From Psychroserpens sp041224425 (GTDB lineage: Bacteria; Bacteroidota; Bacteroidia; Flavobacteriales; Flavobacteriaceae), in assembly GCF_041224425.1 (NCBI RefSeq), contig NZ_JBGFGL010000077.1, forward strand, positions 1 to 64,000: 64,000 bases of DNA, written 5' to 3'. The translations under genes were made by a program, and so were the position numbers. Numbering within the stretch: position 1 is the stretch's first letter; every line of letters starts with the position of its first letter. This document shows, piece after piece, positions 8,951 to 16,500 of this stretch. The notes beneath the pieces are model-generated. The model saw only the letters and a list, made by a program, of their open reading frames with translations, was not told the origin of the DNA and ran no database searches.

Positions 8951-10825
8951 TTATTCCTTTATGAATTTAATGGTTTGTTGGTAATTGTTATTTGATAAAC
9001 GAATGAAATATAAACCAGAACTTAAATTCTCAACATCAATAGTTTCTGAACTCAATTGATTCTCTTTAACTAGCTTTCCATCTAAGGAATAGATTTGATA
9101 GTTTAAATCAGGTTGTTGTTGATTAACAACTAAATTCAAGCTATTTTGTACTGGATTACTTTTAAGTTTTATACTTGAATCTTCAAAAGCGACATTTTCA
9201 ACTGATAATACTTGTCTGCCTAAGATTACTTGGTTTCCATTGGAAAGATTGGTAATGATTAATATGGCATCGTTTCCGGTACCAATGATTTCAAAGCTAA
9301 ATTCAGAAGGAATATCCGATTGTAAAACTGAATAGAAATAGAGGTCTTCAAAATCATTTTCTTCAGAAGTTTCACAAGGATCTCCTAAGGACACAAATAA
9401 TTCTTCAACACTAAAAGTTTGCTGTGGATTCAAGTGATAACTCCCAGAATAGCCAGAACATATAACACCACCATTAAAATCAAAACCTAATCCATTAGCG
9501 GATGTTTCAAAAATAAGGGTTGGAGTTGTGGCTGGATTTGGAATAGTTACCTGATTAGAATCTATCATTAAGTAATGCACATACCATTGCCCAAGAAAAT
9601 CATCACTTGTTGGTGTACTTCCAAAGGTTAAAACATCTCCATTGGTATTCGTTAAAACAAGGGTTTCTCCATTTTCAGACATATCATAGCTAAAAGTCGC
9701 ATTCTCTTCATCACCTAAAACAGAAAAATAGGTTGGTTCATATAGGTTATCTTCACAAATGACTAGAGTTTGAGTAAAAAGATACATATCAAACTCGTTT
9801 TGATTGCTAGTATAAATATTATAAGAGGCAAAAAATTCATTACAACCTCCAAGCCCTTCGCTGTAAAATCCTAAAAAACCTTCATCTTTTGTAAGTGTTA
9901 AAGAAGCATTAATATTAGGTGTAGGATAACTTACACCATCCACTGTTTCTGTACTATAAGAATACCAAGTTTTAAACAGTGTTGTAGTAGGAGGAGAAGT
10001 TTTGTACACTGCAAAATCACCTTCAGAATTTGTTAGGGTAAGTTGAGTGTTTTCATTGTCACCAGTTATAGCATAAGACACATCTCCAGGATACGTTAAA
10101 ATATCTGTGTATTTTTCAGTGTAAGCTCCATCAACAGTAGCACTGGAACAGCTTGCAGAAGCATAAACGGTATAGATGAAAAGTGAATTCTCACCTGTAA
10201 CCGTATAATCGATACTTTGCATTTCACATGGTGTGCCACCATTGGCTTTAAAAGCTGCTTCAATATCAGGAGATTCTGTAAGAGTAAAATCCAAACCAAT
10301 GTCACCAATGTAATTGTCATGCTGTACACCACTTGTGGTAATCGAATGTAAATACCATTGATTAGCAATAAGAGGAGGAGGAGGAGTTGCCACTCTCGAT
10401 AAAAAAGCAAAAGCAATATTATTGTTATTGCTAAATTGCAAGGTTTCTATACCTAAGCCAAATTCATGTAAATAGGTACATTCTACAGTTGTGGTATCGT
10501 TATTGCCAAATACATTATAAACGGCTACCTCTCTACCTATGGTGTCTTCATCACATTCTTGGGGAGACCATGATGTCTGTTCTATTTCAACAGTATTTTC
10601 TAATTCAGAATTTATAAATGTGCTCACATAGGTTTCTCCACAAAAACTATCAATGGTAATGTTGTTGTTTTCGAAAGTTACAAATGCAGAGTCATCAGGA
10701 AACTCCAATAAAATATCCAAATCAAAAATAGAATCAATCACCCAAACACCTTCGAGTTGCTCATTTTGAGAATGACTGGATAGGATAGAAAAACATAAAA
10801 GCAAAAGAAAGTAAACCTGTTTCAT
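8951..10825 (-). CDS. T9SS-exported protein with four lipocalin/META-like repeats
   Basis: 624 residues: a signal peptide (ending SILSSHSQ), four related segments of roughly 120-140 residues, then a type A T9SS sorting domain (SNPVQNSLNLVV, YQIYSLDGKLV, LSSGLYFIRLS) ending in KFIKE. The repeats start with a tryptophan motif (LEGVWVIDS, ANQWYLHSI, FKTWYSYST, LGQWYVHYL) and contain a cysteine before a short strand (GGCNEFFASY, GVICSGYSG). They resemble the heat-shock META or lipocalin-like small barrels often seen in flavobacterial secreted proteins. The function is unknown. It lies 37 bp downstream of miaE on the same strand and may be read from the dnaX operon. Confidence 0.85.
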   Translation of the reverse strand: MKQVYFLLLLCFSILSSHSQNEQLEGVWVIDSIFDLDILLEFPDDSAFVTFENNNITIDSFCGETYVSTFINSELENTVEIEQTSWSPQECDEDTIGREVAVYNVFGNNDTTTVECTYLHEFGLGIETLQFSNNNNIAFAFLSRVATPPPPLIANQWYLHSITTSGVQHDNYIGDIGLDFTLTESPDIEAAFKANGGTPCEMQSIDYTVTGENSLFIYTVYASASCSSATVDGAYTEKYTDILTYPGDVSYAITGDNENTQLTLTNSEGDFAVYKTSPPTTTLFKTWYSYSTETVDGVSYPTPNINASLTLTKDEGFLGFYSEGLGGCNEFFASYNIYTSNQNEFDMYLFTQTLVICEDNLYEPTYFSVLGDEENATFSYDMSENGETLVLTNTNGDVLTFGSTPTSDDFLGQWYVHYLMIDSNQVTIPNPATTPTLIFETSANGLGFDFNGGVICSGYSGSYHLNPQQTFSVEELFVSLGDPCETSEENDFEDLYFYSVLQSDIPSEFSFEIIGTGNDAILIITNLSNGNQVILGRQVLSVENVAFEDSSIKLKSNPVQNSLNLVVNQQQPDLNYQIYSLDGKLVKENQLSSETIDVENLSSGLYFIRLSNNNYQQTIKFIKE

Positions 10826-10862
10826 AGAATGAAGTTTTTGGGTTTACTATAAATATAGGTAA

Positions 10863-11444
10863 TTATCCGTGAACGGTTTGGTGTTTACTCAAATCTTTCA
10901 TGATGTCTGCTTCATAATCCAGTAGCTTTTGCCATTTGTCATCTACCTCTTTTCGGTCACCATATTGGCGTGCAAACTTCAAAAACATGGTATAATGGTT
11001 CGCTTCGCTAACCATCAATTTTCTATAAAACTCAGCAAGTTCTTTGTCTTTTAACTCTTCGGAAAGCAATCGGAAACGCTCACAACTTCTAGCTTCTATG
11101 AGAGCTGCATATAATAAACGATGGACGAGTTGTGTAGTTCTACTGCCACCTTTTGGGAAAAATTTCAGTAATTGATTTACATAATCATCTTTACGATCTC
11201 GACCTAAAGTCCAACCACGTTCCAATAATTTATCATGAACCATTTTAAAATGACTGATTTCCTCTTTCACCAACGCAATCATTTCCTGAACTAAATCGGT
11301 GTACTCAGGAAAACTAACAATAAGTGACATGGCTGTACTGGCTGCCTTTTGTTCGCAAAACGCATGATCGGTTAGAATATCCTCTATATTTTTCTCTACA
11401 ATATTGACCCAACGTGGATCGGTTGGTAATTTTAAACCTAACAT
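10863..11444 (-). CDS. miaE: tRNA-(ms2io6A)-hydroxylase-like diiron protein MiaE
   Basis: 193 residues of the ferritin-like diiron fold. The iron ligands are recognisable as E in DHAFCEQKAA, ExxH in EEISHFKMVH, E in EARSCERF and ExxH in SEANHYTMF. MiaE hydroxylates the isopentenyl group of 2-methylthio-N6-isopentenyladenosine at tRNA position 37, an oxygen-dependent step. Family length is about 190-250 residues, so the protein is complete. The start is one base after the stop of the upstream lipoprotein gene, indicating a dnaX-lipoprotein-miaE operon. Confidence 0.92.
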   Translation of the reverse strand: MLGLKLPTDPRWVNIVEKNIEDILTDHAFCEQKAASTAMSLIVSFPEYTDLVQEMIALVKEEISHFKMVHDKLLERGWTLGRDRKDDYVNQLLKFFPKGGSRTTQLVHRLLYAALIEARSCERFRLLSEELKDKELAEFYRKLMVSEANHYTMFLKFARQYGDRKEVDDKWQKLLDYEADIMKDLSKHQTVHG

Positions 11445-11445
11445 A

Positions 11446-12006
11446 TTAACTGTGTGCTTCTTTTAACTCAACAATCTTATTTCCATCAGAAAAAACAACA
11501 AATTCATATAATTTGTATGCTTTGCTTTTCGGATTTAAAAAAGAGATATTAAGGAAGAGTTGATCTTTATTAGACTGTTGCTGGTTCACCCAAACATGTT
11601 CTAATGTAGCATCATTCCAAAAGACATCTTCAGAGTTTTGTTTGAATCCTTGAGCATTGATAATAGTTTCCAAAATTGTTTTGTTCTCATGAACGATTTT
11701 TATTTCAGATTCAAAAACGCGATGGTACTCTAAGTTGATTTCATTATGTTTTCTAGAACTCTTTAGCAGGATATCTTTATCCATTATAGAATAGTTCTTT
11801 ATACTGACCTTAAAGCTGTTGGCAATAAGCGAATCTGTTTGTACTTCGGTATAGTTTTCTGGGAAATATGAGATGTTCTCTAAAGTTGTTTGTTTCTTAC
11901 TGAAGTCTTCAATAGCATTTTGAAGTTGTTCTCTAGAACTTCCTTTATGATTGCAGCTAGAGAATGCAAGTGCAGCTATAGCTAGTACAAAAATGAATTT
12001 TTTCAT
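11446..12006 (-). CDS. Lipoprotein of unknown function
   Basis: 186 residues with a lipoprotein signal (MKKFIFVLAIAALAFSSC; lipid-bearing Cys at 17-18). The mature part has a coiled, polar start (EQLQNAIEDFSKKQTTLENI) and then alternating strands, ending in a beta-rich region (DQLFLNISFLNPKSKAYKLY, FVVFSDGNKIVEL). No family was recognised, though such proteins occur next to miaE/dnaX in flavobacteria. It sits 18 bp after dnaX and 1 bp before miaE, so it is co-transcribed. A function linked to either neighbour is not indicated by the sequence. Confidence 0.8.
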   Translation of the reverse strand: MKKFIFVLAIAALAFSSCNHKGSSREQLQNAIEDFSKKQTTLENISYFPENYTEVQTDSLIANSFKVSIKNYSIMDKDILLKSSRKHNEINLEYHRVFESEIKIVHENKTILETIINAQGFKQNSEDVFWNDATLEHVWVNQQQSNKDQLFLNISFLNPKSKAYKLYEFVVFSDGNKIVELKEAHS

Positions 12007-12024
12007 GATATAAAAATAAGGAAA

Positions 12025-13770
12025 TTAGTTGACGTCTAAACCAAAGGTTTTTTTCAAAAGCTCAATATTCGGATTTTTCTCCTTGAGTTTTTGGTACTTT
12101 TCAGCTGTAGTGAAAGCGTATTTTTTGGACACTTCTTCATTTACATGGATATCGAGCTTTAAATCGTAGTTTTTCAACTTTTTTCTCAAATATTCCATCA
12201 ATGGAAATTGAGCTCTTTCCAGTTCCAGTTTTAAGGTCTCATTTGGAAAGGTTAATGTTATGTTGGTTCCTATTAATTTAGGTCTATCCATTTCCAAAAT
12301 GGAAGCCATGATCTTTTCACCTTTTTTATGAAGACGTTTAGAGTAAGCATTCCAGGAATTATCTAAACCTTCCTGTGTTACTTTTTCCTTCGGAAGATCT
12401 TCAGCATCAATAACCACATCCATTTGTTTTATTTGATGCTCTTTCTTTGCCTTGATACTTTTAAGCGATAGACCAGAGGTTCTATTATCACTTTTCAATT
12501 CAATTTTTGGAATGGCAACTTCTCTTGGAGCCTCTTGAGCAACTTCAACTACTTCAGGTTCTTCTTTAGCGGTCTTATTATTAGTCGAAACGCCTTCTTT
12601 TTGTTGCTCTAGTTCTATGTGTTGTTTTTGAACACCAACAGGAATAGGAGTAATGCCTTTCGACTTAAAATACGAAGGTGGAATTATGAAGTTTTTGCTA
12701 TTTTTTTTTTCTCCATCAAAAGTGATAGAGGCTAATTGCATCAAACAGAGTTCAACTAAAAGACGTTGGTTTTTACTGCTTTTGTATTTTAAGTCACAGT
12801 CGTTTGCTAATTCGATGCCTTTGAGAAGAAAACTCTGACTAGCTTTTCGAGATTGCTCTTGGTATTTGAGTTTCGTGTCGTCACCAACTTCCAATAGCTC
12901 CAAGGTTTGCTCATTTTGGCACACCAGCAAATCCCTAAAGTGCGACGCTAAGCCTGCTATGTAATGATGCCCATCAAATCCTTTGGCAAGCGTTTCATTA
13001 AATAGCATCAAAAGTTCTGGGATTTTATTGTCAAGGATGAGATCTGTGCTCTCAAAATAAGTTTCGTAATCCAGAACATTCAAATTTTCGGTAACCGCTT
13101 GTCTGGTAAGGTTTTTTCCTGAAAAACTGACGACGCGATCAAAAATAGATAAGGCATCTCTCATGGCACCATCGGCTTTTTGGGCAATTATGTGCAAAGC
13201 ATCATCCTCAGCAGTTATACCTTGTTCTTCAGCAATGTATTTTAAATATTCCTTAGCATCTTTTACCGTAATTCGCTTAAAATCAAAAATCTGACAACGC
13301 GATAGAATGGTTGGAATGATTTTATGCTTTTCTGTTGTTGCTAATATGAAAATGCAGTGCTTTGGTGGTTCTTCCAAGGTTTTTAAGAAAGCATTGAAAG
13401 CCGAAGCAGAAAGCATGTGGACTTCATCAATGATGTACACTTTATATTTTCCAACTTGAGGTGGAATTCGAACCTGATCGGTCAAATTCCTAATGTCATC
13501 AACTGAATTATTAGAAGCTGCATCCAGTTCAAAAATATTAAATGAGAAATCCTCATCATCTCTTTCAGAACCATCACTGTTGATCATTTTAGCCAAAATA
13601 CGTGCGCAAGTGGTTTTACCAACACCTCTCGGACCAGTAAATAACAAGGCTTGCGCCAAATGATTGTTTTCAATGGCATTCAATAATGTATTGGTAATAG
13701 CTTGCTGACCAACAACATCCTTGAAGGTTTGAGGTCTGTATTTTCGAGCCGATACAATGAAATGTTCCAT
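12025..13770 (-). CDS. dnaX: DNA polymerase III subunit gamma/tau
   Basis: 581 residues. The AAA+ clamp-loader motor occupies the N-terminal 360 or so: Walker A GPRGVGKTTCARILAK, Walker B IIDEVHML, sensor 1 ILATTEKHKI and the SRC motif (SRCQIFDFKRI) that carries the arginine finger. The C-terminal part (a linker rich in E/V/K, then NSWNAYSKRLHKKGEKI and KKLKNYDLKLDIHVNEE) corresponds to tau. The four-cysteine zinc module normally inserted after ARILAK is absent: the chain runs straight from INSDGSERDDEDFSFN into IFELDAASNNSVDDIR. It is the first gene of the leftward operon, with a promoter element just upstream. Confidence 0.97.
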   Translation of the reverse strand: MEHFIVSARKYRPQTFKDVVGQQAITNTLLNAIENNHLAQALLFTGPRGVGKTTCARILAKMINSDGSERDDEDFSFNIFELDAASNNSVDDIRNLTDQVRIPPQVGKYKVYIIDEVHMLSASAFNAFLKTLEEPPKHCIFILATTEKHKIIPTILSRCQIFDFKRITVKDAKEYLKYIAEEQGITAEDDALHIIAQKADGAMRDALSIFDRVVSFSGKNLTRQAVTENLNVLDYETYFESTDLILDNKIPELLMLFNETLAKGFDGHHYIAGLASHFRDLLVCQNEQTLELLEVGDDTKLKYQEQSRKASQSFLLKGIELANDCDLKYKSSKNQRLLVELCLMQLASITFDGEKKNSKNFIIPPSYFKSKGITPIPVGVQKQHIELEQQKEGVSTNNKTAKEEPEVVEVAQEAPREVAIPKIELKSDNRTSGLSLKSIKAKKEHQIKQMDVVIDAEDLPKEKVTQEGLDNSWNAYSKRLHKKGEKIMASILEMDRPKLIGTNITLTFPNETLKLELERAQFPLMEYLRKKLKNYDLKLDIHVNEEVSKKYAFTTAEKYQKLKEKNPNIELLKKTFGLDVN

Positions 13771-13787
13771 AAAAAAACTTAGAACAA

Positions 13788-13795
13788 CAAAGTTA
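13788..13795 (-). promoter_or_regulatory. Putative -7 element for dnaX
   Basis: The minus strand reads TAACTTTG, matching the Bacteroidota TAnnTTTG element. It would start transcription about 10-15 bases before the dnaX ATG. No TTG box at the usual distance. Confidence 0.35.
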
Positions 13796-13860
13796 AAAAT
13801 TCAATATAAAGATAGAAATAAAGCAACTGTATTTTAAAAGGAGTTATTAACAATTAATTG

Positions 13861-13868
13861 TATTTTTG
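13861..13868 (+). promoter_or_regulatory. -7 promoter element of rnpB
   Basis: TATTTTTG matches TAnnTTTG exactly. The predicted start, about 4-6 bases further on, coincides with the first bases of helix P1 of the RNase P RNA (13874), which supports both calls. A clear TTG -33 box is not visible. Confidence 0.6.
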
Positions 13869-13872
13869 CCCT

Positions 13873-14174
13873 TAGCAGATCGCCTTATCGCTGTTCATTT
13901 TTTATGAATGGAGGAAAGTCCGAACACCATAGTGCATCATAGTGGCTAACAGCCATCCATCGAAAGGTGAGGAACAGTGCAACAGAAAGTATGTACAGGT
14001 CATGCTGTAGTGAAATCAGGTAAACTCTATGAGGTGCAATGCCATGTAAACTAACGCTTGAGTGTGCACGCACGAGTTAGAGGGTAGGCAGCTAAAGTTT
14101 TCAGGTAACTGTCAACGTAGATAAATGATAAGGATCAAATTTTTTGATACAGAATTCGGCTTATAGATTTGCTT
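13873..14174 (+). ncRNA. rnpB: RNase P RNA (class A-like bacterial)
   Basis: This is the catalytic RNA that trims tRNA 5' ends. Diagnostic conserved segments are present in order: GAGGAAAGTCCGAACACC (13910-13927, CR-I), an ACAGAAA segment after GAGGAACAGTGC (13970-13987, CR-II/III), GAGGGTAGGC, and the closing AGAATTCGGCTTATAG (14152-14167, CR-V). Helix P1 pairs AGCAGATC (13874-13881) with GATTTGCT (14166-14173), including one G-U pair, which sets both ends. The length of about 300 nt is normal for Bacteroidota. The gene lies between the divergently placed dnaX and the convergent rsmD and is followed by a strong terminator. A short open frame on the opposite strand inside it is a chance ORF. 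Confidence 0.95.
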
Positions 14175-14182
14175 ACATAAAG

Positions 14183-14211
14183 AAGCTCTTAGGACATACT
14201 TAAGAGCTTTT
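14183..14211. terminator. Terminator of rnpB, shared with convergent rsmD
   Basis: Nine-base arms AAGCTCTTA (14183-14191) and TAAGAGCTT (14201-14209) with a nine-base loop and a T run. The rsmD stop codon lies at the right edge, so it can act in both directions. Confidence 0.8.
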
Positions 14212-14746
14212 ATGTTTCAAAAAAACTGAAACAATTACCTCCATAAGTCTTGGTATGTGAGTAGTGTTCCAATTCTGATAGATCAGTGTGTTTTGAATGT
14301 TCAATAATCAATAAACCTTCATCTTCCAAAAGATTGTTTTGGAATACCAGAGTTGGAATTTTAGAAAACGCCTCTATTGAAAAATCATACGGTGGATCGG
14401 CAAAAATAACGGTATGCTTTTGTTGGGTGTTTTCGAGGTAGTTAAAGACATCACTTTTAATGGTTGTGATTGGCATCTCAAAACTCTCTGCAGTTTCGCT
14501 AATAAATTTAATACAGCCATAATGCTCATCAATTGCTATAATATTAGTCGTGCCTCTTGAAGCAAATTCATAACTGATGTTTCCGGTTCCAGCAAAGAGA
14601 TCTAAAACAGAAATCTCATCAAAATAATAATGGTTATTTAAAATATTGAAAAGAGATTCCTTGGCCATATCAGTAGTTGGTCTGACAGGCAGTTTTTTTG
14701 GAGCGTTGATGCGCCTTCCTTTGTAATGTCCGGAAATAATTCGCAT
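14210..14746 (-). CDS. rsmD: 16S rRNA (guanine966-N2)-methyltransferase RsmD
   Basis: 178 residues. MRIISGHYKGRRI at the start and RPTTDMAKESLFNIL are RsmD hallmarks. LDLFAGTGNISYEFASRG is the SAM-binding motif I, and FADPPYDF is the catalytic D/NPPY motif. The enzyme methylates G966 of 16S rRNA during 30S assembly. I chose the ATG at 14746 because it overlaps the upstream stop as TGATG. An upstream in-frame TTG at 14749 would add only one residue. It is the last gene of a three-gene leftward operon. Confidence 0.95.
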   Translation of the reverse strand: MRIISGHYKGRRINAPKKLPVRPTTDMAKESLFNILNNHYYFDEISVLDLFAGTGNISYEFASRGTTNIIAIDEHYGCIKFISETAESFEMPITTIKSDVFNYLENTQQKHTVIFADPPYDFSIEAFSKIPTLVFQNNLLEDEGLLIIEHSKHTDLSELEHYSHTKTYGGNCFSFFET

Positions 14747-15555
14747 CAATTGAAACTATTTAGAATTAAAAAATCGGAGTGTTCAGATTCAGGATTTTGG
14801 TTCGTGTCAAATCTGTAACGATATTTTGGTTTGATAAATTCAACGAATCGTACATACTTATAAAGGATTTTATAAAGGCTGTCTTCTTCAGAAATAGCTC
14901 CAGACAAAAAGACCTTTACCGTTTCAGGATTCATTTTAAGTTGTTCTATGCTAAATAAGATATAATAAATAAAATCTTCAGGTGTATTGTAATCAAAACT
15001 GTTATAGAGTAGAACCTGAGATGCTTTAACAGCTATAATTTCAAAATGGAAAGCGTCTACATTAATATAAAGTGAGTTGTCTTTTTCTTCCGAACTGTAT
15101 TGCAAGACAGTATCGATTAAGATTGTGGATGCATGCTTGTAAACAAAACTTCCTAAGGTATCGAATAGATAATTATTGATATTTACCCAAGGCACATAAA
15201 CACTTACACTTTCGTTACTACTTATGGAATCATAACTGATAAAGTCGGTTTTGAGAATTTTAGCATTGAACTTTAAATAGTTTGCCAATTGGTTTTCATC
15301 AAAAAGCGCTTGCGGAACCAAAGTAGACAATTCATTTTGATGAATACACAAAATAGAATCAAATTCTTGATTGAAGATTGAATTTCCTTCAATGGTTGCT
15401 TTGAGCTTGTTCAGTAGCTCAAAAGGCGTACTTTTTTTTTCAAAAGCCACATGGCTTAAATGCTCAATAGTATGGCTCGAACGATTTAGAATACAAAAAG
15501 AAAGTCCACTCAAACGAATTTGAATGGACAGTGATTTTATAGCATTTGGTTTCAA
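14746..15555 (-). CDS. DUF3822 family protein
   Basis: 269 residues. The sequence (LSIQIRLSGLSFCILNRSSH near the start; NSLYINVDAFHFEIIAVK; a final PKYRYRF) matches my knowledge of DUF3822, a Bacteroidota-specific family usually encoded next to rsmD. Its layout suggests an actin-like (ASKHA) two-lobed fold, but no nucleotide-binding motif is obvious. Function unknown. It is translationally coupled to rsmD by TGATG and starts 2 bp after the upstream membrane-protein gene. Confidence 0.85.
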   Translation of the reverse strand: MKPNAIKSLSIQIRLSGLSFCILNRSSHTIEHLSHVAFEKKSTPFELLNKLKATIEGNSIFNQEFDSILCIHQNELSTLVPQALFDENQLANYLKFNAKILKTDFISYDSISSNESVSVYVPWVNINNYLFDTLGSFVYKHASTILIDTVLQYSSEEKDNSLYINVDAFHFEIIAVKASQVLLYNSFDYNTPEDFIYYILFSIEQLKMNPETVKVFLSGAISEEDSLYKILYKYVRFVEFIKPKYRYRFDTNQNPESEHSDFLILNSFN

Positions 15556-15557
15556 GC

Positions 15558-16298
15558 CTAATCCTCTTTTTTGGCATTGTAGCTTTTCGGCCAGTTTCCT
15601 TTAGTATATACTTCGGTCATTGATCCAACGGTTAGAGCTGGTCCATTCACACCATCAACAGCTACAACTTGTTTTTCTTTGTTGATTAAATTTTTTGGCT
15701 GATCAAAAAGAATAATTTCCTTGTCAACTGAAGCTTCAAATACTGGAATATCATCTTCAGGTAGTTTACCAGCCTTCAGTTCAAATTTAGCACCTGCTTT
15801 ACCAACAGGAACGTTCATCATTGTTTTATAACGTGTATCAGCACCAAATAAGGAATCTTTAACAGGAACATATCCTAAGGTGTCAATAATAACAATATCC
15901 TTTGTAGTTTCTACACCTCCAAATCGTCGAGTTAACTCTTCGTCGATTACTGTGGTATCTCTTCTTTGCGTTATGGTGAATTTAGCCGTATCAACAAATT
16001 TCACCAAGGCATCAAAATTATCGGTGAATTTTCCTGTAACAGTTCTGTGAGCCATTTCAGCATCTCTGATATCTTTCAAACTTTCAATAACAACAGCATA
16101 TCTTTTTTCTTTAAGCTGATTGAATTTTATTTCACCATAAACAGAATTAAAGGTTAAATATCCTAAAAATATGATAAGTCCCCATAACAGTAGGTTCAAA
16201 ATTGGTTTTGCCTTTCTAGGCACGAATTTATCGATTAGCCAAACAATACCAATCGTGAGAAGGATTAATCCTACAACAGTAAGAATTGCTGTTAACAT
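15558..16298 (-). CDS. Two-helix membrane protein with a pilin-like motif, unknown function
   Basis: 246 residues with two N-terminal transmembrane helices (residues 3-23 and about 33-52). A periplasmic or extracellular domain follows, with a stretch like pseudopilins (ESLKDIRDAEMAHRTVTGKF) and an extended beta-rich C-terminus (GNWPKSYNAKKED). Proteins of this type are conserved in flavobacteria upstream of DUF3822/rsmD, but I know of no assigned function. A good promoter match lies upstream, making this the first gene of the operon. Confidence 0.75.
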   Translation of the reverse strand: MLTAILTVVGLILLTIGIVWLIDKFVPRKAKPILNLLLWGLIIFLGYLTFNSVYGEIKFNQLKEKRYAVVIESLKDIRDAEMAHRTVTGKFTDNFDALVKFVDTAKFTITQRRDTTVIDEELTRRFGGVETTKDIVIIDTLGYVPVKDSLFGADTRYKTMMNVPVGKAGAKFELKAGKLPEDDIPVFEASVDKEIILFDQPKNLINKEKQVVAVDGVNGPALTVGSMTEVYTKGNWPKSYNAKKED

Positions 16299-16339
16299 AG
16301 TGAGTTTGTTTATTTAGTTATTTTAGTAAAGGTATTACG

Positions 16340-16367
16340 CAAATCTACAAATTTTTTTCGTTCACAA
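16340..16367 (-). promoter_or_regulatory. Promoter for the membrane protein-DUF3822-rsmD operon
   Basis: On the minus strand TTG (16367-16365, within TTTTTG) is followed after exactly 17 bp by TAGATTTG (16347-16340). This fits the Bacteroidota TTG-N17-23-TAnnTTTG consensus. It predicts a leader of about 35 nt before the ATG at 16298. Confidence 0.6.
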
Positions 16368-16500
16368 AAACCCTTGCAAACAAAAAACATTAAAGGTGTA
16401 AGATATAAAAATAGTTTCACATAAATTAAAGCATACCGATTTTAGATTCACGGTTATTTAATTATATCTTGCATTTTGAACAGCTTATTGTAAACCTTAT

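Noticed and set aside
13885..14073. 62-codon leftward open frame inside the RNase P RNA
   Set aside because: It lies entirely within a conserved structural RNA on the opposite strand and matches nothing recognisable; a chance frame.
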